From: Haemonchus contortus
Lineage: Eukaryota; Nematoda; Chromadorea; Rhabditida; Trichostrongylidae
Length of the DNA stretch: 64,000 bases
Direction of reading: 5' to 3'
Assembly: GCA_000469685.2 (NCBI GenBank)
Contig: LS997565.1
Location: 46,366,810-46,430,809, forward strand
Made by a program: the position numbers and the translations under genes
The notes under the pieces: model-generated
What the model saw: the letters and a program-made list of their open reading frames with translations, nothing else
The model's database searches: none
What the model was told of the DNA's origin: nothing
Shown here: piece after piece, positions 25,019-37,525 of the stretch
Layout: the number at the start of each line of letters is the position of its first letter
Position numbering within the stretch: position 1 is the first letter of the stretch

Positions 25019-25704
25019 CATCATTTTCGGAAATAGTCGTGCAAGTAATGTAAATAAGAAAAGGGAAGAAAAAGTAAAAAATCGTGATAGAAGTAACCAT
25101 TTTTCAAAGCAAGATGAAAGCTTTCTAGGGTTTTTAGATGTTCAGAGGTATCCGAGGGGATTGTTTCGAGAGCTTCATTTCAGCCATCATTAATATATTT
25201 ATGTTCATAACGAGAAATTATTTGCTGTTTTTACATATTTTCAATCACATTTCAATTATTTTGATTCGAAGGGCATTGCAAAGCGAATGTAAGTATAAAT
25301 GAAGCGAATGCGATCAATAGCGAGATTTAATATGATGTATTTCAATAGATAGAATGAGTCATAATTTCCTTTTCAAGGGCGTGAAGAGCAATGAATACCA
25401 TCACCTTCTTTGTCACAAACTGAGTCAGCTGAAAAACCGACAGGTGCAAGGATGAACAAAAGGATGAGAATCGGCCGGCTCGATTTGGGACCATTCTTCA
25501 TGAAACGTCCATCATACATATGGAAAATCCGTATGAATAAAATCTTGCGAAACTCATACGAAGTCTCGAATATCCACTTAGGATACTTTTCTATTGAATT
25601 TCAATTTGTTTCCTGGTAAGCAAGCAAACAGTAAACAATCAGTGATATCATCCGTACGAACTTTCTTTCAAACGTACATATATTGCATTTCTGATCTATC
25701 CTAT

Positions 25705-25999
25705 TTAGTCAGAGGCTGACTCATCCATCGAATCCGCCGAACTGGGTAAAATAGTAGATTCCCTTCCTAAGCAATGCCTTGGATTGAATACTTTGAAAGC
25801 GTCGGTAATCACATCGAACACCTGAAAATGATAATTCCCAATATTATATGCCAATCACTTTTCTTACCTCAAAACCCTCATCCCGTGTCACTTGAGGGAT
25901 CCATCCATTTCCGTTGGGGTCTGATCCATGTCTTGAGTTATTTTTAGGAATTTTTTCCAAAGCTGCAGGGAGGTCAGCCACAAGATCGTTGGTATTTTG
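25705..25999 (-). CDS. 3' end of an unidentified gene (last two exons)
   Basis: Two exons in frame on the minus strand: about 25999-25868 (donor GAG|gtaaga) and 25821-25705 (acceptor ttttcag, TAA at 25707-25705). The joined frame reads ...NDLVADLPAALEKIPKNN..., then GNGWIPQVTRDEGFE and VFDVITDAFKVFNPRHCLGR, ending in an acidic, Ser-rich tail (SADSMDESASD). I do not recognise the family. The acceptor proposed at 26000-26001 is poor and upstream exons were not found; a short block with EHVEEYNKNK near 26020-26055 could be one. It may be a real gene extending to the right or a remnant. Confidence 0.4.
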
Positions 26000-26446
26000 C
26001 TTTTTTCTTTTATTTAGCTTGCCTTATTCTTGTTGTACTCTTCGACATGTTCCTAAAAGTCAGTTTTTTTGTCTTGCGAGTCTATCTTCTTCATGAGTGA
26101 CCTCTAATGAAAACTGATGCTTGCCATGTCAACTATTTATTTGAAGGAATACTGAAGTCTGATTCCCCCTGAGCTACCCTAGAGGATAGCAGGGATTGAT
26201 TGGTATGGATCTAGGATCTGGAATCGGCACTTCCTAGCTTCATATGCCACATCAACTAGCAGACCCCACCCTGGAAAATCCAAAAGCAAAAATAGTGCTG
26301 GCAAGTTCAAGGAAATGTGCCTTTTTTCGAATATAAAATTTTCTTTTATAAATAATAGCTGTTCTACTTACCAGTTAGGCGACCGCGTTCTCATGCTGTT
26401 GGTTTGACCTCTCCTCTGATTCCCTGGGCATATGCCCCCTTTTTTT

Positions 26447-26469
26447 GGGGGGGGGGGGGGGGGGGGGGG
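26447..26469. repeat. Poly-G tract of about 23 bases
   Basis: Uninterrupted G run followed by further G-rich sequence to about 26485. Similar shorter G or C runs are at 8886-8897, 19009-19020, 40205-40217 and 56508-56523. Length is likely to be unstable and error-prone in assembly. Confidence 0.85.
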
Positions 26470-26747
26470 AGAGGGGAGGGGGGGGAAACGGGCCATTTCA
26501 AAATTTACAGTTTACAGCGGGTAATAAAAATAACTTGAGGCTGTTAAATGAAGTAACGACTGCAAAAATTTAAAACTCCAAAAAAACACAATCTTTTCCG
26601 ATCACTAGACATTTAGAAACTTGGGACTTGACATAGTGTGATACTGATCCTCTTAAAAGCAACATATGCCCTGAACTTTAATGCCTTAACATGGTCAAAT
26701 ACTTAAATAAGTAATTAAGCAAATAAGGTCTGGCTCTGATCTGCTCC

Positions 26748-26999
26748 TTTTGGGATGCGCCCCGTGTTCGGCTGTCATTCAGGATAGTAGTGGTGTTTTG
26801 AATGTGTATGTACATTTACTAGACTGTAATTTTCAGCCGTTGTGTAAGTCAGTGCTTTTATGCCCCCAAATGGATATAGTACCAATCGAGTGACCCCGAA
26901 AGGATGGATGGCTTGGCCAAGGCGGATATCGATCTGGGATTCGAACCCTTGACCATGCGCGTGTGCTAGTGCACCTCTTGCCAGTACACCACTGATGGT
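26748..26999 (-). mobile_element. tRNA-derived SINE, near full length
   Basis: Minus strand: head CCATCAGTGGTGTACTGGCA, GTGCACTAGCACACGCGCATGG, B-box-like GGGTTCGAATCCC, then CCAAGCCATCCATCCTTTC and the tail block. The first bases of the head differ from the other copies. Confidence 0.8.
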
Positions 27000-27429
27000 G
27001 AGACCGAATCTCTGACCGATATCTCCCCAGGCCAATAAGTATTCAAGGAATGCAGAATACGATACTTCGACAGCTCATTGTATTCCAAACCATACCTTCC
27101 TCTAGTAGCTTTTCTTTCACTGTAAGATCGATATCATTTCTGAATAATTTCATAAACTTCTTATAACCATTTTAAAAATCCCCAAGTCTCCCATGTGCTG
27201 AGTAACATAATTAGCCCTGATTTGTCTAGAAAGACAAAACTTGCCCGAGCTTGGCAAATGTTAGTATCATTCCAGAATGTATCCATACTCTTTTTTCAAA
27301 GACGACCTGTGATCGAGTGCATGGCGTATTCCCATGAAATTGAACAAGGTCAATCATTTCATGCCTTAACTATGTTTCAAAGGAAACGTTAAGCCATATA
27401 ATACAAATCTTTCGTGGAAAAAGCATAGT

Positions 27430-27825
27430 ATGAGGTGAAAGCCCCTGTTCCCTTCATTGGGAACACGTGGCGAGTTGGGAACCAACGCTAGCAAGCAGTG
27501 AGTCATCGCGGAATGTTCAGCGAAAAAGAGAATCGATAACGTTTTCGACAGCGCCACTCGGCTGATCTCCCAGTCAGACGAGCTATCGAGTAGGGCTTTC
27601 GAGAGGATCCGGAGAGCTTATGCCATGGTGCCCAAAAACCCCACGATCTTTTCTGCTTCATTTCTTTCCAAGCAACCAGCTGAACAGCCACCTGGAAGTG
27701 CACGGGCGGGCGCCGCAGCGTTTCGCAACGATGACGGGCTGTTGTGTAACTCGCCCCCGTTATAAGAGTTATTGATGGGTGAATCCAGCCAGTCAACGTT
27801 CTTCAGTACCCATTCGCAGGCCAAT
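27430..27825 (+). promoter_or_regulatory. 5' flank of RBR-like gene A, duplicated upstream of gene B
   Basis: This stretch is homologous to 37130-37525 upstream of the second gene copy: shared elements include AGCAGTGA, GAATCGATAA, CAGCTGATYTCCCAG, GTTTCGCAA..GATGACGGGCTGTTGTG, and CCAGTACCYATTCGCAGG just before the ATG. Both probably contain the promoter and 5' UTR. No TATA box or trans-splice site was assigned. Confidence 0.55.
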
Positions 27826-30800
27826 ATGGGTTCTTCCCACTGGGAAATCGACTCAACCGCTTGGTGTGACTCTTTTTACGCAGACTATTCCAACAACGAT
27901 GAAGATCCTTATTTGTAAGTGTTTTTCTTTTTATTTTGAGGTTTAGATTATGCAATTATTTTCTCATTTTTCTATTTCTATTCAGTTGAAAAATCGACTT
28001 TGCGCCTTATTTTGACTGGTCCTCTCGATTCTCCCCGAATATTTGATTTGAAATTGAGATTGCTATTGAAATCATGGTGGCTGTTTCTCTTATTTCTCAG
28101 CTAAACTCATTCTTAACCCTGTTGAGCGTTCACACGGGTATTGGAAAGCCCCAAAACCCAGTTTCCACAGCATGATTCGAATAGTCGTTTTTATGGATGA
28201 AAATGTGGGCCTATAAAAGTGGTAGTGGATGGGTAAGATATGCAGGATTGTCAGATCTCAAAAGACTCCTCACTTTGGCTCACTGTTAGGCAAGAAGTGG
28301 GCCGCTGATGTAGGTAACCAATGCAAAACATCCCTCACCATATCTAAGCCGTCCTTTCATGGACTTTGGTGGCTATTGGAATGGCGCACAGGTAATGGAA
28401 ACTCGGTGGGACTCCGCAGATACTAGATGACTCGTTCTTCAAGAATCCCTAAAATCCCCATCTGGTGCAAGGGAAACTCCAAGTTGTGGACAACGGGAAT
28501 TTTGGCCTCCTTTTCTGAACGACGAGTATGCTTCAGTCGCAGTGACCACCCACTATGGTGGACGAAACCAGGTTGTGCTGAAGGCAAACGGTCTAGGAGG
28601 AAGAGGCTCGGCTCAACGGTGGTTCCTGGAGCTGCACTTTCGTGCATCATGAAAACTGTTGAGGACCCGGCCAATGTTCTCAGCAAGGTATTCTCTACTT
28701 TTCGTAAGGTTCTCGATCTCATCGGGAATTTGCTATTTTAGAAAGGTAAAGATCGTTTGCTCTCCAAAGTACCTGTGCTCTGCGCAGACAATTTCGTGCC
28801 TGATGTGATGTATTCTTTGGAGAAGAGAAACCGATGGAAAGAGGTGGGTCCACTCGTTATTTCACTGAGTTCAACCGACATAGCTGATATCATTTCAGGC
28901 TAACCCTGCGAACATTCTCGACGGTGTCGACAATGACGAGGTTTCGGCTCAAGTTGTCGTGGCGAAAACATCCTTTCCAGGTATACTATTCTGTTGCGGA
29001 GAGCATTGCCGTATTGTTTTTCATTTTTTCACCGTAATATCAATTGTGGTTTGATGATGAGAGAAAAAAGGGAAAAACATGTCCTATCCGATTCAATTCA
29101 TGATGCTTTTCAGCAAATTACTTCAAAGACAGAACTGTTTTTGGCGTTCATGAACTCAATGGTGATGGTGAGATGGTCTCGAAAACTGCCGGAGGACAAG
29201 GCGCAAGTGTGAGTGTACAAACCCCTTCTTATTGTTCCTATGGGCAGTATCATGTTCATCTGTGATCAACTCCTACCCGAATCTTTCATTTTCTTGCGAA
29301 ATGGAAGATGTGGGTCTCGCGGGAAAGCTCTTGATGCAATTCAACGTGCCAATTCAGCTTTCCTCTCTTACATCCCCTCAACGTCCGAAGCATCGACAAC
29401 GTCGTCGCAATCAGCGTAGCAATGTCATCGAGGAGGACCAAAAGAGCGAGGTTGAAGCAGTCACATCTGGAAAAGCACAAATACGTTATTTAATCATGCA
29501 CGAAAAGCCGGGCTACTACGGTCGACATGTTCGAGGAAGTTCGTTTTTAACGGTTTCATGTGTTTATTGCTTCTTCCCCAACCCTCTAAGGTACAATAGG
29601 CCCAAAAGTAGAAAAGTCGCCGGTTATGAAAGTTCATCAGAATTGTCAGCAGGAAAAGGTACCCTAGAGAACACAAAACCTGTAACTATTAGGTTGGAAG
29701 GAAAGTCCTGCAACACAGTGAAGGTCTTTTTTAAATCATTTCTAAAATTTCCGAGGCCAATCAATTTTCGGAAATACATTTACCAAAGAGGTCAACAACC
29801 TTCTATTACGTTTTGAGTAAATCACTGATGTCTTTTATCCAGGAGTGAGGAAGCTGGGACCCAAAGAAGTAATTGACTGCCGTTTTCAGATCACATTAAG
29901 TTACGAATTTTTTTTCAACAACGGTATGCTCAAGAAGGCGGAGCGCATGGTAGGTAAAAGGGGCAACACTTAGGGAGCACGACTGATGAACAACCTGGAA
30001 CCAATTGGAATTGTAGAATTTTTGACGCGTGTTCAAAGCGAAATTTCGACGTGCGTTGACCCTCTGTAGGGACCTGATTTATGGTTTTGATCGTCGTTCT
30101 CGAACCCTGTTAGCCTAATTTCGGGGTTCATAGAGGTAACCGATAGCTGTGTCCATCTAGTCTGCGTTTAATAACTCATAATGGATGGATCCCTATAACC
30201 TCCATTGAATTAAGGGACGATGCTTGCGTAACTTCGAAGGCTAGTATCTCCTCCAGCGAAGCGATCCAACCGATTGTTGACCGTTGATCGGTGAGCAGTG
30301 CCAGCATTGAATGAGTTGCTGATAATTTGAATCGCTACATCCGCGTTCTTCCCTTGGCGTGCTTAGTAGAAGGTGATGGTACGATTCGGGTGTTGTCCAT
30401 TCATTGGCCGTAATGCTGCTAAAGCCCACACGCGTGCTCTTATTTACTCATGTGTTGATTACCTGAGGAATGCCCTACAAGGTTATCACTCTTGCTACCG
30501 TGTTCACACTGTTGATACAAATTGCTGACGCTTTGTTGCAGGACTTTCCTTCCAACCTAATAATAAGGGACTGTCCACTAAAATGCGTGTACGATTTTTC
30601 GTGGAAGTTGAAGGAATGGCGCATCCTGTTAAAAGGACTATTCCGCTATATGTACTTACCCAATGTCCTATTGCTCCTTTTCTTTTCCCTACCTTAGCCT
30701 CTGAGTTCCCTGTCTTGGATGATGTATTCCTCACCCCATTTCAGATGCCGATCGTACTTTATGGAAAACTAGTCGTGCCAGGCGCCTCTCCTTAAGCGAC

Positions 30801-33800
30801 TCTGAGCTCACAATAAGTGAGGTCGAGGAAAGTGAGCAGATTGACGATGACGAGTATGAACAGAAGAGAGATAAAAAGTAAGTATTAGTTTCGTAGCTTC
30901 TGCCCAGTTAGTTGGATCAGATACGGTCGTCCTCTTGCACTGTACGTTAATGATGCCATCTGTTTTAGGTTCAATCTTGGTGATTTTATGACGGACACAG
31001 CAGTGAGACGTCCCAGAGGAGTTAAAAACTGGAATCTCTCTATGAGCTATGAGATGATAGTGCGTTCTCTATCGCTGTAACAGCCCATTTCTGAAAAACT
31101 CTCGACATAAGCATGTGAATGGGACTTGATATTTCTATCCGCACCTTTTTAGGATCTTCCGGAGAGTGATAAGGCGAGACCTTTCGATCTTGTAGATATT
31201 ACTTCTATTCCGAAAGGGTTCTTTGAGTTCCTTTATATTGACACGACTAATTGGAAAGATTTTAATTTTGTTCAGCAGGTTCGTATTTTTTCTTCATTTT
31301 CACAGCCATAGCGATTTATGTATGTCCTTTGTTGTCGTGTTGTAGGTGGAGGATCTGAAAAGGAAACGCTATAAGGTACGTTGGTTGGACCGAAACCAGC
31401 AAAGGGTTGCAATCGATGCTACAAACGCTGTCGAGAAATCCGGCAGCTACGACGGAGAACCGACTATCTTCGTGATAATCGAGAGATGTTTCAAAAACAA
31501 CAAACCAGTATCCTTTCTGAAGTGAGTCCTGTTAGCATCAGCGATCTATAGCAGACTGGGAATAAGAAAAATGTGTCCAAGACTAAAAGGCTCATATTGC
31601 AGGATTCATCTCAACTCTTCTATGTCGTCAAAGAAAAACTTGGATTGGTTGACGTTTAAATATTTGACCAAGGGTAACTGGTCTGATATCGAGAGTGCCG
31701 TTGAAAGAATTGTCCGTTTTCCACAGATACACAGAGAGTGGTAAGTGTCCATATTTATTTCAAGGATCATTGGTGAATGCTATGGTCTTGAAGTTTCCAG
31801 GTTCGAAGAGCGGCTGGACGATACGTTGCAAGTGGCACACAGTAACGGGCACCTTCTAATGTTCAATCCCAAACAGTTCATCGGCAAGGTTTGTTCTTTT
31901 TCTTGTCACTTCAGAGTAAAATATCTAAAATAATCAGGCAGGCATGTAAGGCATGATGTAAGGATGTTTCTCAGGGTACTCACTCCCCTCTGTGCTTCAA
32001 TAAGGTATTACATAGTTGCAAGATCACTTACACGATCGCCGGTATTCGGACGAGATAACATTAATTGTAGTAGAAATAAATTCATAGATTCACCTTCGGT
32101 ATTTTTGGACAATTTATTCAAAGGATAGTTCACGATAAAAATAGTTCCTATGATTCTCCCTAGGATGAACCGGTAACCCCAAAGAATAGCACAAGCGATG
32201 CTGTCGAGGAACGGCCTAGATAGAGCTTAATAAGAGACCCGAAATTGGCCAAGCAGACGTGCACAGCCAAGGCGGACGAGTTCTCACGGCGGCGACAGAC
32301 GCACATGTTGCACGCGTCTAGCCGCAAGCTGTGCGCAATGGCACACACAATTAGACAGCTCGTCCGAATACCCCTTCCATGCAACTTTTGTCGCCACTTC
32401 TTGTACAACCCCTAATCTAATCGAAGCCTTATATTTCTCTTAAACAGACGATTTTCGCGTTTTCTTCTCCACTTTCGCACTATTCTGGATTATCACTTCC
32501 ATTATTCGTCTTACCATTAGACGGGAAATCCCAGTTTTATAGTGAACTTTGCCTTACAGTGGTCGAATTTAGAAAATTCAACATTCAACACCGGAAGAGA
32601 GAATCGTTTGTATTACAAGCCCATGGGTTGTTAGTCAATTTTCCTTAATTCAGACTCATCGAATCAGTCATAAGCATATGGAGAGCATGTTACGGGAACA
32701 GGTAGATGCTGACTCGTTTGAAAACCTCAGCATGGAAGAACTGAACGGCGACTTTCACAATGAAACTAACTTTCCGAGTAGCTGCTCAACCTTCGATACA
32801 CTACCTTCCATCCCATTGGGAGTGGTAGGTCACCTTTGGTCACTTCGGGGTCTTCATGGTGTAAGGACAATAAAATGCTTGCAGAAATGTTGTGATTGTG
32901 GCAGCAACCGCACCAATTACTTGTACGAGATGGACGATTGTTGGATGTGTAGGCAGTGTGTAGCACAGCTGGCTGTCCGTCAAATTCGTGCTGGTTGTGT
33001 ACCAGTGAACCTCCCGGTAAGATATTTTGACTTGTTATTCCCTTGAATGCTGGAAAAGGTGTGATGGTGTCTGGTGGTGGGTGTGCAGATGTACAGATGT
33101 GGAACACAGAGGTGATGGCGTGAGGTCAAAAGTCCTGCTCACAACTCATCACTCTATCATGCTTAGCCGATCTAACCTTATTATCCATCAGATATAACTT
33201 TGTTCCGCAGTGTAGCGGCTCGGTATGGTGCACAGAAAGCATAGGTGCAGGTTCAAAGGCCAACGCTTTGTTCATATGCTTAACTTAGCAGCTTCTTTAT
33301 AAATACTACTGATATCATTGAGCCGAGCCCCCTGTCCCTCATATCCCCATTACGGTTGGGAAGACAACTAGGCAGTCACCTGTGCGCCGATGTACCCAAC
33401 TGTTTATACTGACTTTTCAATTATGCATAAGTTTGCCTTCTTTTTCAGTTCGCTGTCTCTTCTAATACAACGTGCTATGATGTTTTGCCTTCGATTCTTC
33501 CTCTGCCGTTATTCAACTTCTATACAAAGGTCCGTTTGGGTAAATGGCACCATAAAGCTAGCCATCTTAAATCGTTCTTACAGTATGCTGCCAAAGAGCT
33601 CATCAAACAGTCTATGGGTAATATTGTGCTCGATGAATGCCCTGGATGTAGGCAAGCTGTCGAAATCTTCCGACCGAATGGTACTTAATGCTCATTAACG
33701 AATCTCTTACTGTTTACAGTGAACGATTTTTGTTTGTTTAGAGTACAACTGCGCCGAGTGTGAATGTGGGATTGTATGGTGCACGCAGTGCAAGAAGGAA

Positions 33801-36075
33801 CCTCATTGGCCTATGACCTGTGAAACGGCAGCTGAATGGAGGACTCGATGGAAATGTCGAAGTGAGTGCTTGAGGGATTTCACTTGGATTCAAAAAAATC
33901 TGCATTCGGGAAGTGTAAGAAAATTCGATTTCACTAACTTGACTAAATTGTGTTCTATCCTTATTTTCATTTACGTAAATCTTGAACCCGTTACTTCCTT
34001 TGATCAGAAAAAGTTATTTCTAATTATTACATGTGAATATTGCGATTCCAGAACTCAGCGAAGACAGCCGATCTCGTCGTCTAAGAGAAATCGTATGCTC
34101 TTGTCTAGGGCCTCCAATTGTGGTAAGTTTTTTGAGGGCTTTGTTGAGGTTAAGGGCGGAGGTGGTTTCGTGGCTAGTGTCGTACTATCACGAGCACATG
34201 CATGGTCACAGGTTCAAATCCAGGATTGACATCCATCTAAGGCTTCCATCCCTCGGGGACCAGACTCTTGGTAGATAAAAGCACTCGAACATTGGCCGGG
34301 CAACGCAGGTCGTTGTAAGGCCACATGCGCATCCAATACGCTACTACGACTCTGAATGGAAGTCGAATGCGGGGCGCATCCCTCGGACGGAATCGATGAA
34401 CGCCTATAGACTTTGTCCATCATCCTTTTGCTGCTTTAAAAGGCATAATCATAGTTAAGCCTAACAGCCCATTCACCATATTCCGTACAAAAGGATAACC
34501 CCTGGTCTAATAATGTCTACTAGTAATTATGATCAATTTTAGTTCGACGAATCTGCAGAATATGCAGAGTGCGAAAACTGCCAAACTGCGTTCAATCCAC
34601 AACACATGTATCAAGTTCCTTATCGTGGTCGTCGATACCGTTATGGGAAAGTATGTTACTTGAAGATTCTGTGGTAAACCGTAATCTTACTGATTATGGT
34701 GCTTTCAGTTTCCTGCTGTCAAGGACTCCATACTTCCCGATATTCATGTTCCCCGTATTAAAAACGAGATCGTAGAGGTATGGACTTTGGAAATTGAAGT
34801 GAATGAACCTAAATTATCAACTTTCTTCTTCAGATATGTGAGAAAGCTCGTGCTCTGCGTTTTGGAGTTGCACATGTAAGCGAAATGGAAAGAGCCTGTC
34901 GAAGTCTTGAGAACACTGGCCCCTATGTAAGCGGTTGTCGTGATAGAGTGCTAACGGTAAGACCTGTCAGCGTTTTTAACCTCGTCCATCTTTGCTGTTT
35001 TTTAATTTACTTCCAGTTAATAGTTTGGTAAATAAGTCTTGCTGGAATCCCCGATTTTCAAATCAGAGGTGTGAATTTGAGTGTTTGCTGCTAATTGAAT
35101 CACTGGGCAACGAGAAGATGTTTTGGCTCAAACGGCATTTGATTTACATGAAGTAATCCTTGGGCAGAGGTGGTGTAGTGGTAAGTGGTGCAGTGTCACA
35201 CACGCATGGTCACATTTTACAACCCGGGCTTGGTATCCGCCTAATCCAGCCAGGCCTCCCATCCCCCCGGGGTCGGTCAAATGGCACCAAACTCGTCTGG
35301 AAAAATAAAAGCAAAGACTTGTTCATGACCTGGCCACCGCAGCACTGTATGGGCCACATACGCATTTAATAATCCACCACGATTCTGAGTGAAGTGGAAT
35401 GAGGGATGCATCACTTACACGGGATTGATTAACGCCCAATAACTTCATCCTTTATTCTTTTCTATGAAATATTCCTTGAGATTGGGATGCCCAAGGAAAA
35501 TGAAACATCGAACTGTGGCACTTCTCAACCAAACACATTGGAATAGTAACATGCCCTAAAGAACCCTTCTTCTGTTCCGTACACGAACATTATCCTAGGA
35601 ATTCTATGGTTCGTACATAGTGCGGCCATAGAATCCCTAGGATAATGTTCTTGTGCACTTTTTCTTAGGAATCACGAAGACCATTATCCTTCCGATTTTC
35701 CCTGAACCATGTAAACAATCGTTTTTCATTAAAAAATAGAGGGTGAATATCCTTGATTCAAGGCCTTGTACATCATCGAGTACGGAACAGCATGGGTTCA
35801 TATGCAGAAATCTCTTCCTGATCGTGTAGCATTGAAAGCCAAGCTCGCACAGCTCATCCGGCAATACGAAGAACTGCTCAATGCCAGCAATTTTCAGTGG
35901 TCAGTAGGGCTCTATTTCGTTGCTATTCAGTAAAACCTGAAGTTACTTGCTTGCATGAAGTCTTAAGCCTCGGTATTTCAGGCCAAATTTCTCCAAATCC
36001 CTTCAATCACTAGACGATTCGACTCAGAAAATGATTGATTTGATCAAGAAGAATTTGCAGATGTGTAGTACTTGA
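27826..36075 (+). CDS. Divergent RBR-like (RING1/IBR) protein, tandem copy A
   Basis: Probable ubiquitin-ligase-type zinc protein, 884 aa. Exons: 27826-27914, 28537-28687, 28742-28843, 28899-28980, 29114-29208, 29358-29538, 30745-30877, 30969-31059, 31153-31278, 31346-31521, 31603-31740, 31801-31888, 32654-32824, 32885-33016, 33449-33529, 33584-33680, 33742-33861, 34052-34122, 34543-34650, 34709-34777, 34834-34956, 35763-35899, 35982-36075; all phases join. Residues 1-484 have no domain I recognise. A RING1-like block starts near 542 (KCCDCG... then CWMCRQC and the helix QLAVRQIRAG typical after RBR RING1). The IBR is clear: Cys631, Cys634, Cys648, Cys651/653, Cys658, Cys661, His666, Cys671 (CECGIVWCTQCKKEPHWPMT). 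A following CENC (about 717) is all that resembles RING2; the usual GCNHM and catalytic cysteine context is absent. The C-terminus is helical. The ATG opens an acidic leader like that of copy B. Whether it is an active E3 is unclear. Confidence 0.85.
32119..32165. mobile_element. End fragment of the AAAGGCAC-family MITE
   Basis: AAAGGATAGTTCACGATAAAAATAGTTCC matches the left terminal sequence of the element at 50360 but no second end is found. It lies in intron 12 of gene A. The 32170-32400 sequence after it is GC-richer and unexplained. Confidence 0.45.
34155..34440 (+). mobile_element. tRNA-derived SINE in intron 18 of gene A
   Basis: Head GGCGGAGGTGGTTTCGTGGC, B-box-like AGGTTCAAATCC, CCATCCCTCGGGGACC, tail with GAATGGAAGTCGAATGCGGG. 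It is in the sense direction and in the same intron (34123-34542) as the SINE of gene B at 44667. Confidence 0.88.
35164..35457 (+). mobile_element. tRNA-derived SINE in intron 21 of gene A only
   Basis: Head GCAGAGGTGGTGTAGTGGTA, then CATCCCCCCGGGGTCGGTCA and tail with CCACGATTCTGAGTG. Its B-box is diverged. The matching intron of gene B (45406-45784) has no SINE, so this copy probably arrived after the duplication. Confidence 0.85.
35582..35654. repeat. Inverted repeat in intron 21 of gene A
   Basis: GAACATTATCCTAGGAATTC at 35585 is mirrored by GAATCCCTAGGATAATGTTC ending at 35650, with arms of about 25 bp, one or two mismatches and a spacer of about 15 bp. Confidence 0.75.
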
Positions 36076-37129
36076 TGTATTTATTTATTTATTATACCTA
36101 TACATATCCAGGTGTCTTCCTCTATTTCGGAAGTACTTTCTTTTGACTGTGATCCAAAAGTTACTGAGAACTTGTTAAGGTCAGGTATTTTTGATGGTAA
36201 TTACGAGACTACTGGCTACAGCCGATTTGCTTGCTTCGTACTAACAGTCCTACCATTGCTTGAAAATACTTACTGCCTTAAGGCCTAGTCCTACGCCTTC
36301 GTACCAAAAGGACTGCTTAGAACAGACCGCAAGAGATAGGCCGCCCAAAAGTAGAGAGCACTTTTAGTGGGATACAGCCCTTAGCAAATGATAGGATTCC
36401 TAGTAATATCCACTGACAGACAGGAAAGCCAAGGTGCCAAAGTCGGGAGCTGAGTAGCAACCGATCAAGAAGTGCTGCTTTGAAATTAGAAAATAAGCAG
36501 AGTTCCTTCCTTGTGGTGGTTTTGGGTTTACCACAAGGGTGGGAACTAGTAAGTGAACTAGAGGTCCGATGAGGCGGTGCCTTTTGCTGTCGTTTTTTTC
36601 CGTTTTCTAGGGTTAGATCATTCTATTTTTCTCTCAAATAAACTTCTATTGTTGAGTGAATTTTTGTCATCTCTGATCGCATCTGATCTCGAGCTCATTA
36701 GGGGCAAGATCCGTCACTTGTAGAGGATCATTTCGTGATATACATATAGCAAGCACTGAATTGTACCCCAGCCAGATAGAAGTCGAGTAGGTGGGTGGGC
36801 ATATACAGAAAAAGGATGGATCGAAAGTAAACCTATAGAAAGAGAATTGAGTCAGAAGACTCTTGCCACTTGTTTTGCATTTCGTTTCAAACCCCAATAT
36901 TAGCACTAGACCATCAAGAAGGCGGGGTCTCGGCAGTGTAGTCTTGGATAGGGAACACGGACCATAGGTGGCACAGTTACGGGTTCGATTCCCGTCCGAA
37001 GTGGAAGTTTTTGTATGACCCGCTAACCTGCTCGACTCAGATCCTTGTTCTCTATTCGGATCTTTGTTTGTTTTAGTTTATTTATTCAGTACAATCAATT
37101 TTATCACCCGCCATAATGACACCATCATC
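36076..37129. other. Spacer between the tandem gene copies
   Basis: About 1 kb after the stop of gene A. AATAAA at about 36637 is a possible polyadenylation signal. Apart from the tRNA-like sequence at 36927-37002 I recognise nothing coding. Confidence 0.4.
36927..37002 (+). pseudogene. tRNA-like sequence, probable tRNA pseudogene
   Basis: The 76-nt span matches tRNA length and has a perfect T arm (ACGGG-TTCGATT-CCCGT) with a consensus B box. The acceptor stem GTCTCGG/CCGAAGT pairs only with wobbles and one mismatch, and no proper D or anticodon stem could be drawn. It may instead be a diverged SINE head. Confidence 0.35.
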
Positions 37130-37525
37130 AAATGTGTGGCCCAATAAAGTTTGTATGAAGCAGGGAACAGCGCTGGAAAGCAGTGAATCACCCCTCGCAA
37201 GTCTTCAATACAGAAAGGAATCGATAAGGTGTCCCACAACGCCACCCAGCTGATTTCCCAGAGATACAAACTGTTCATCTAGTTTTCCCAGAGAATCTGA
37301 ATAGGTTACTCTCAGCTACCCAAAATGCCCAAACCTTTTCTGCCCTACCCTTTTCATTTCGCGAACTTGCAAACAACCGACTGGACTCCCAGTCACCTGG
37401 CAACGCATGGAGGGTGGCGGTGTTTCGCAAGGATGACAGGCTGTTGTGCAACGCGCCCCAAGAGTTGAGACGGGGTGACATCAACCAGTCAACACTTTCC
37501 AGTACCTATTCGCAGGGAGGCGCTC
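37130..37525 (+). promoter_or_regulatory. 5' flank of RBR-like gene B, duplicate of 27430-27825
   Basis: Homologous to the region before gene A, ending in a matching ACTTTCCAGTACCTATTCGC block 12-30 bp before the ATG. This indicates that the duplication took in upstream control sequence as well as the gene body. Confidence 0.55.

Noticed and set aside
29232..29816. 194-codon plus-strand ORF
   Set aside because: Only 29358-29538 is coding (exon 6 of gene A); the flanks run into introns with gt/ag borders matched in gene B.
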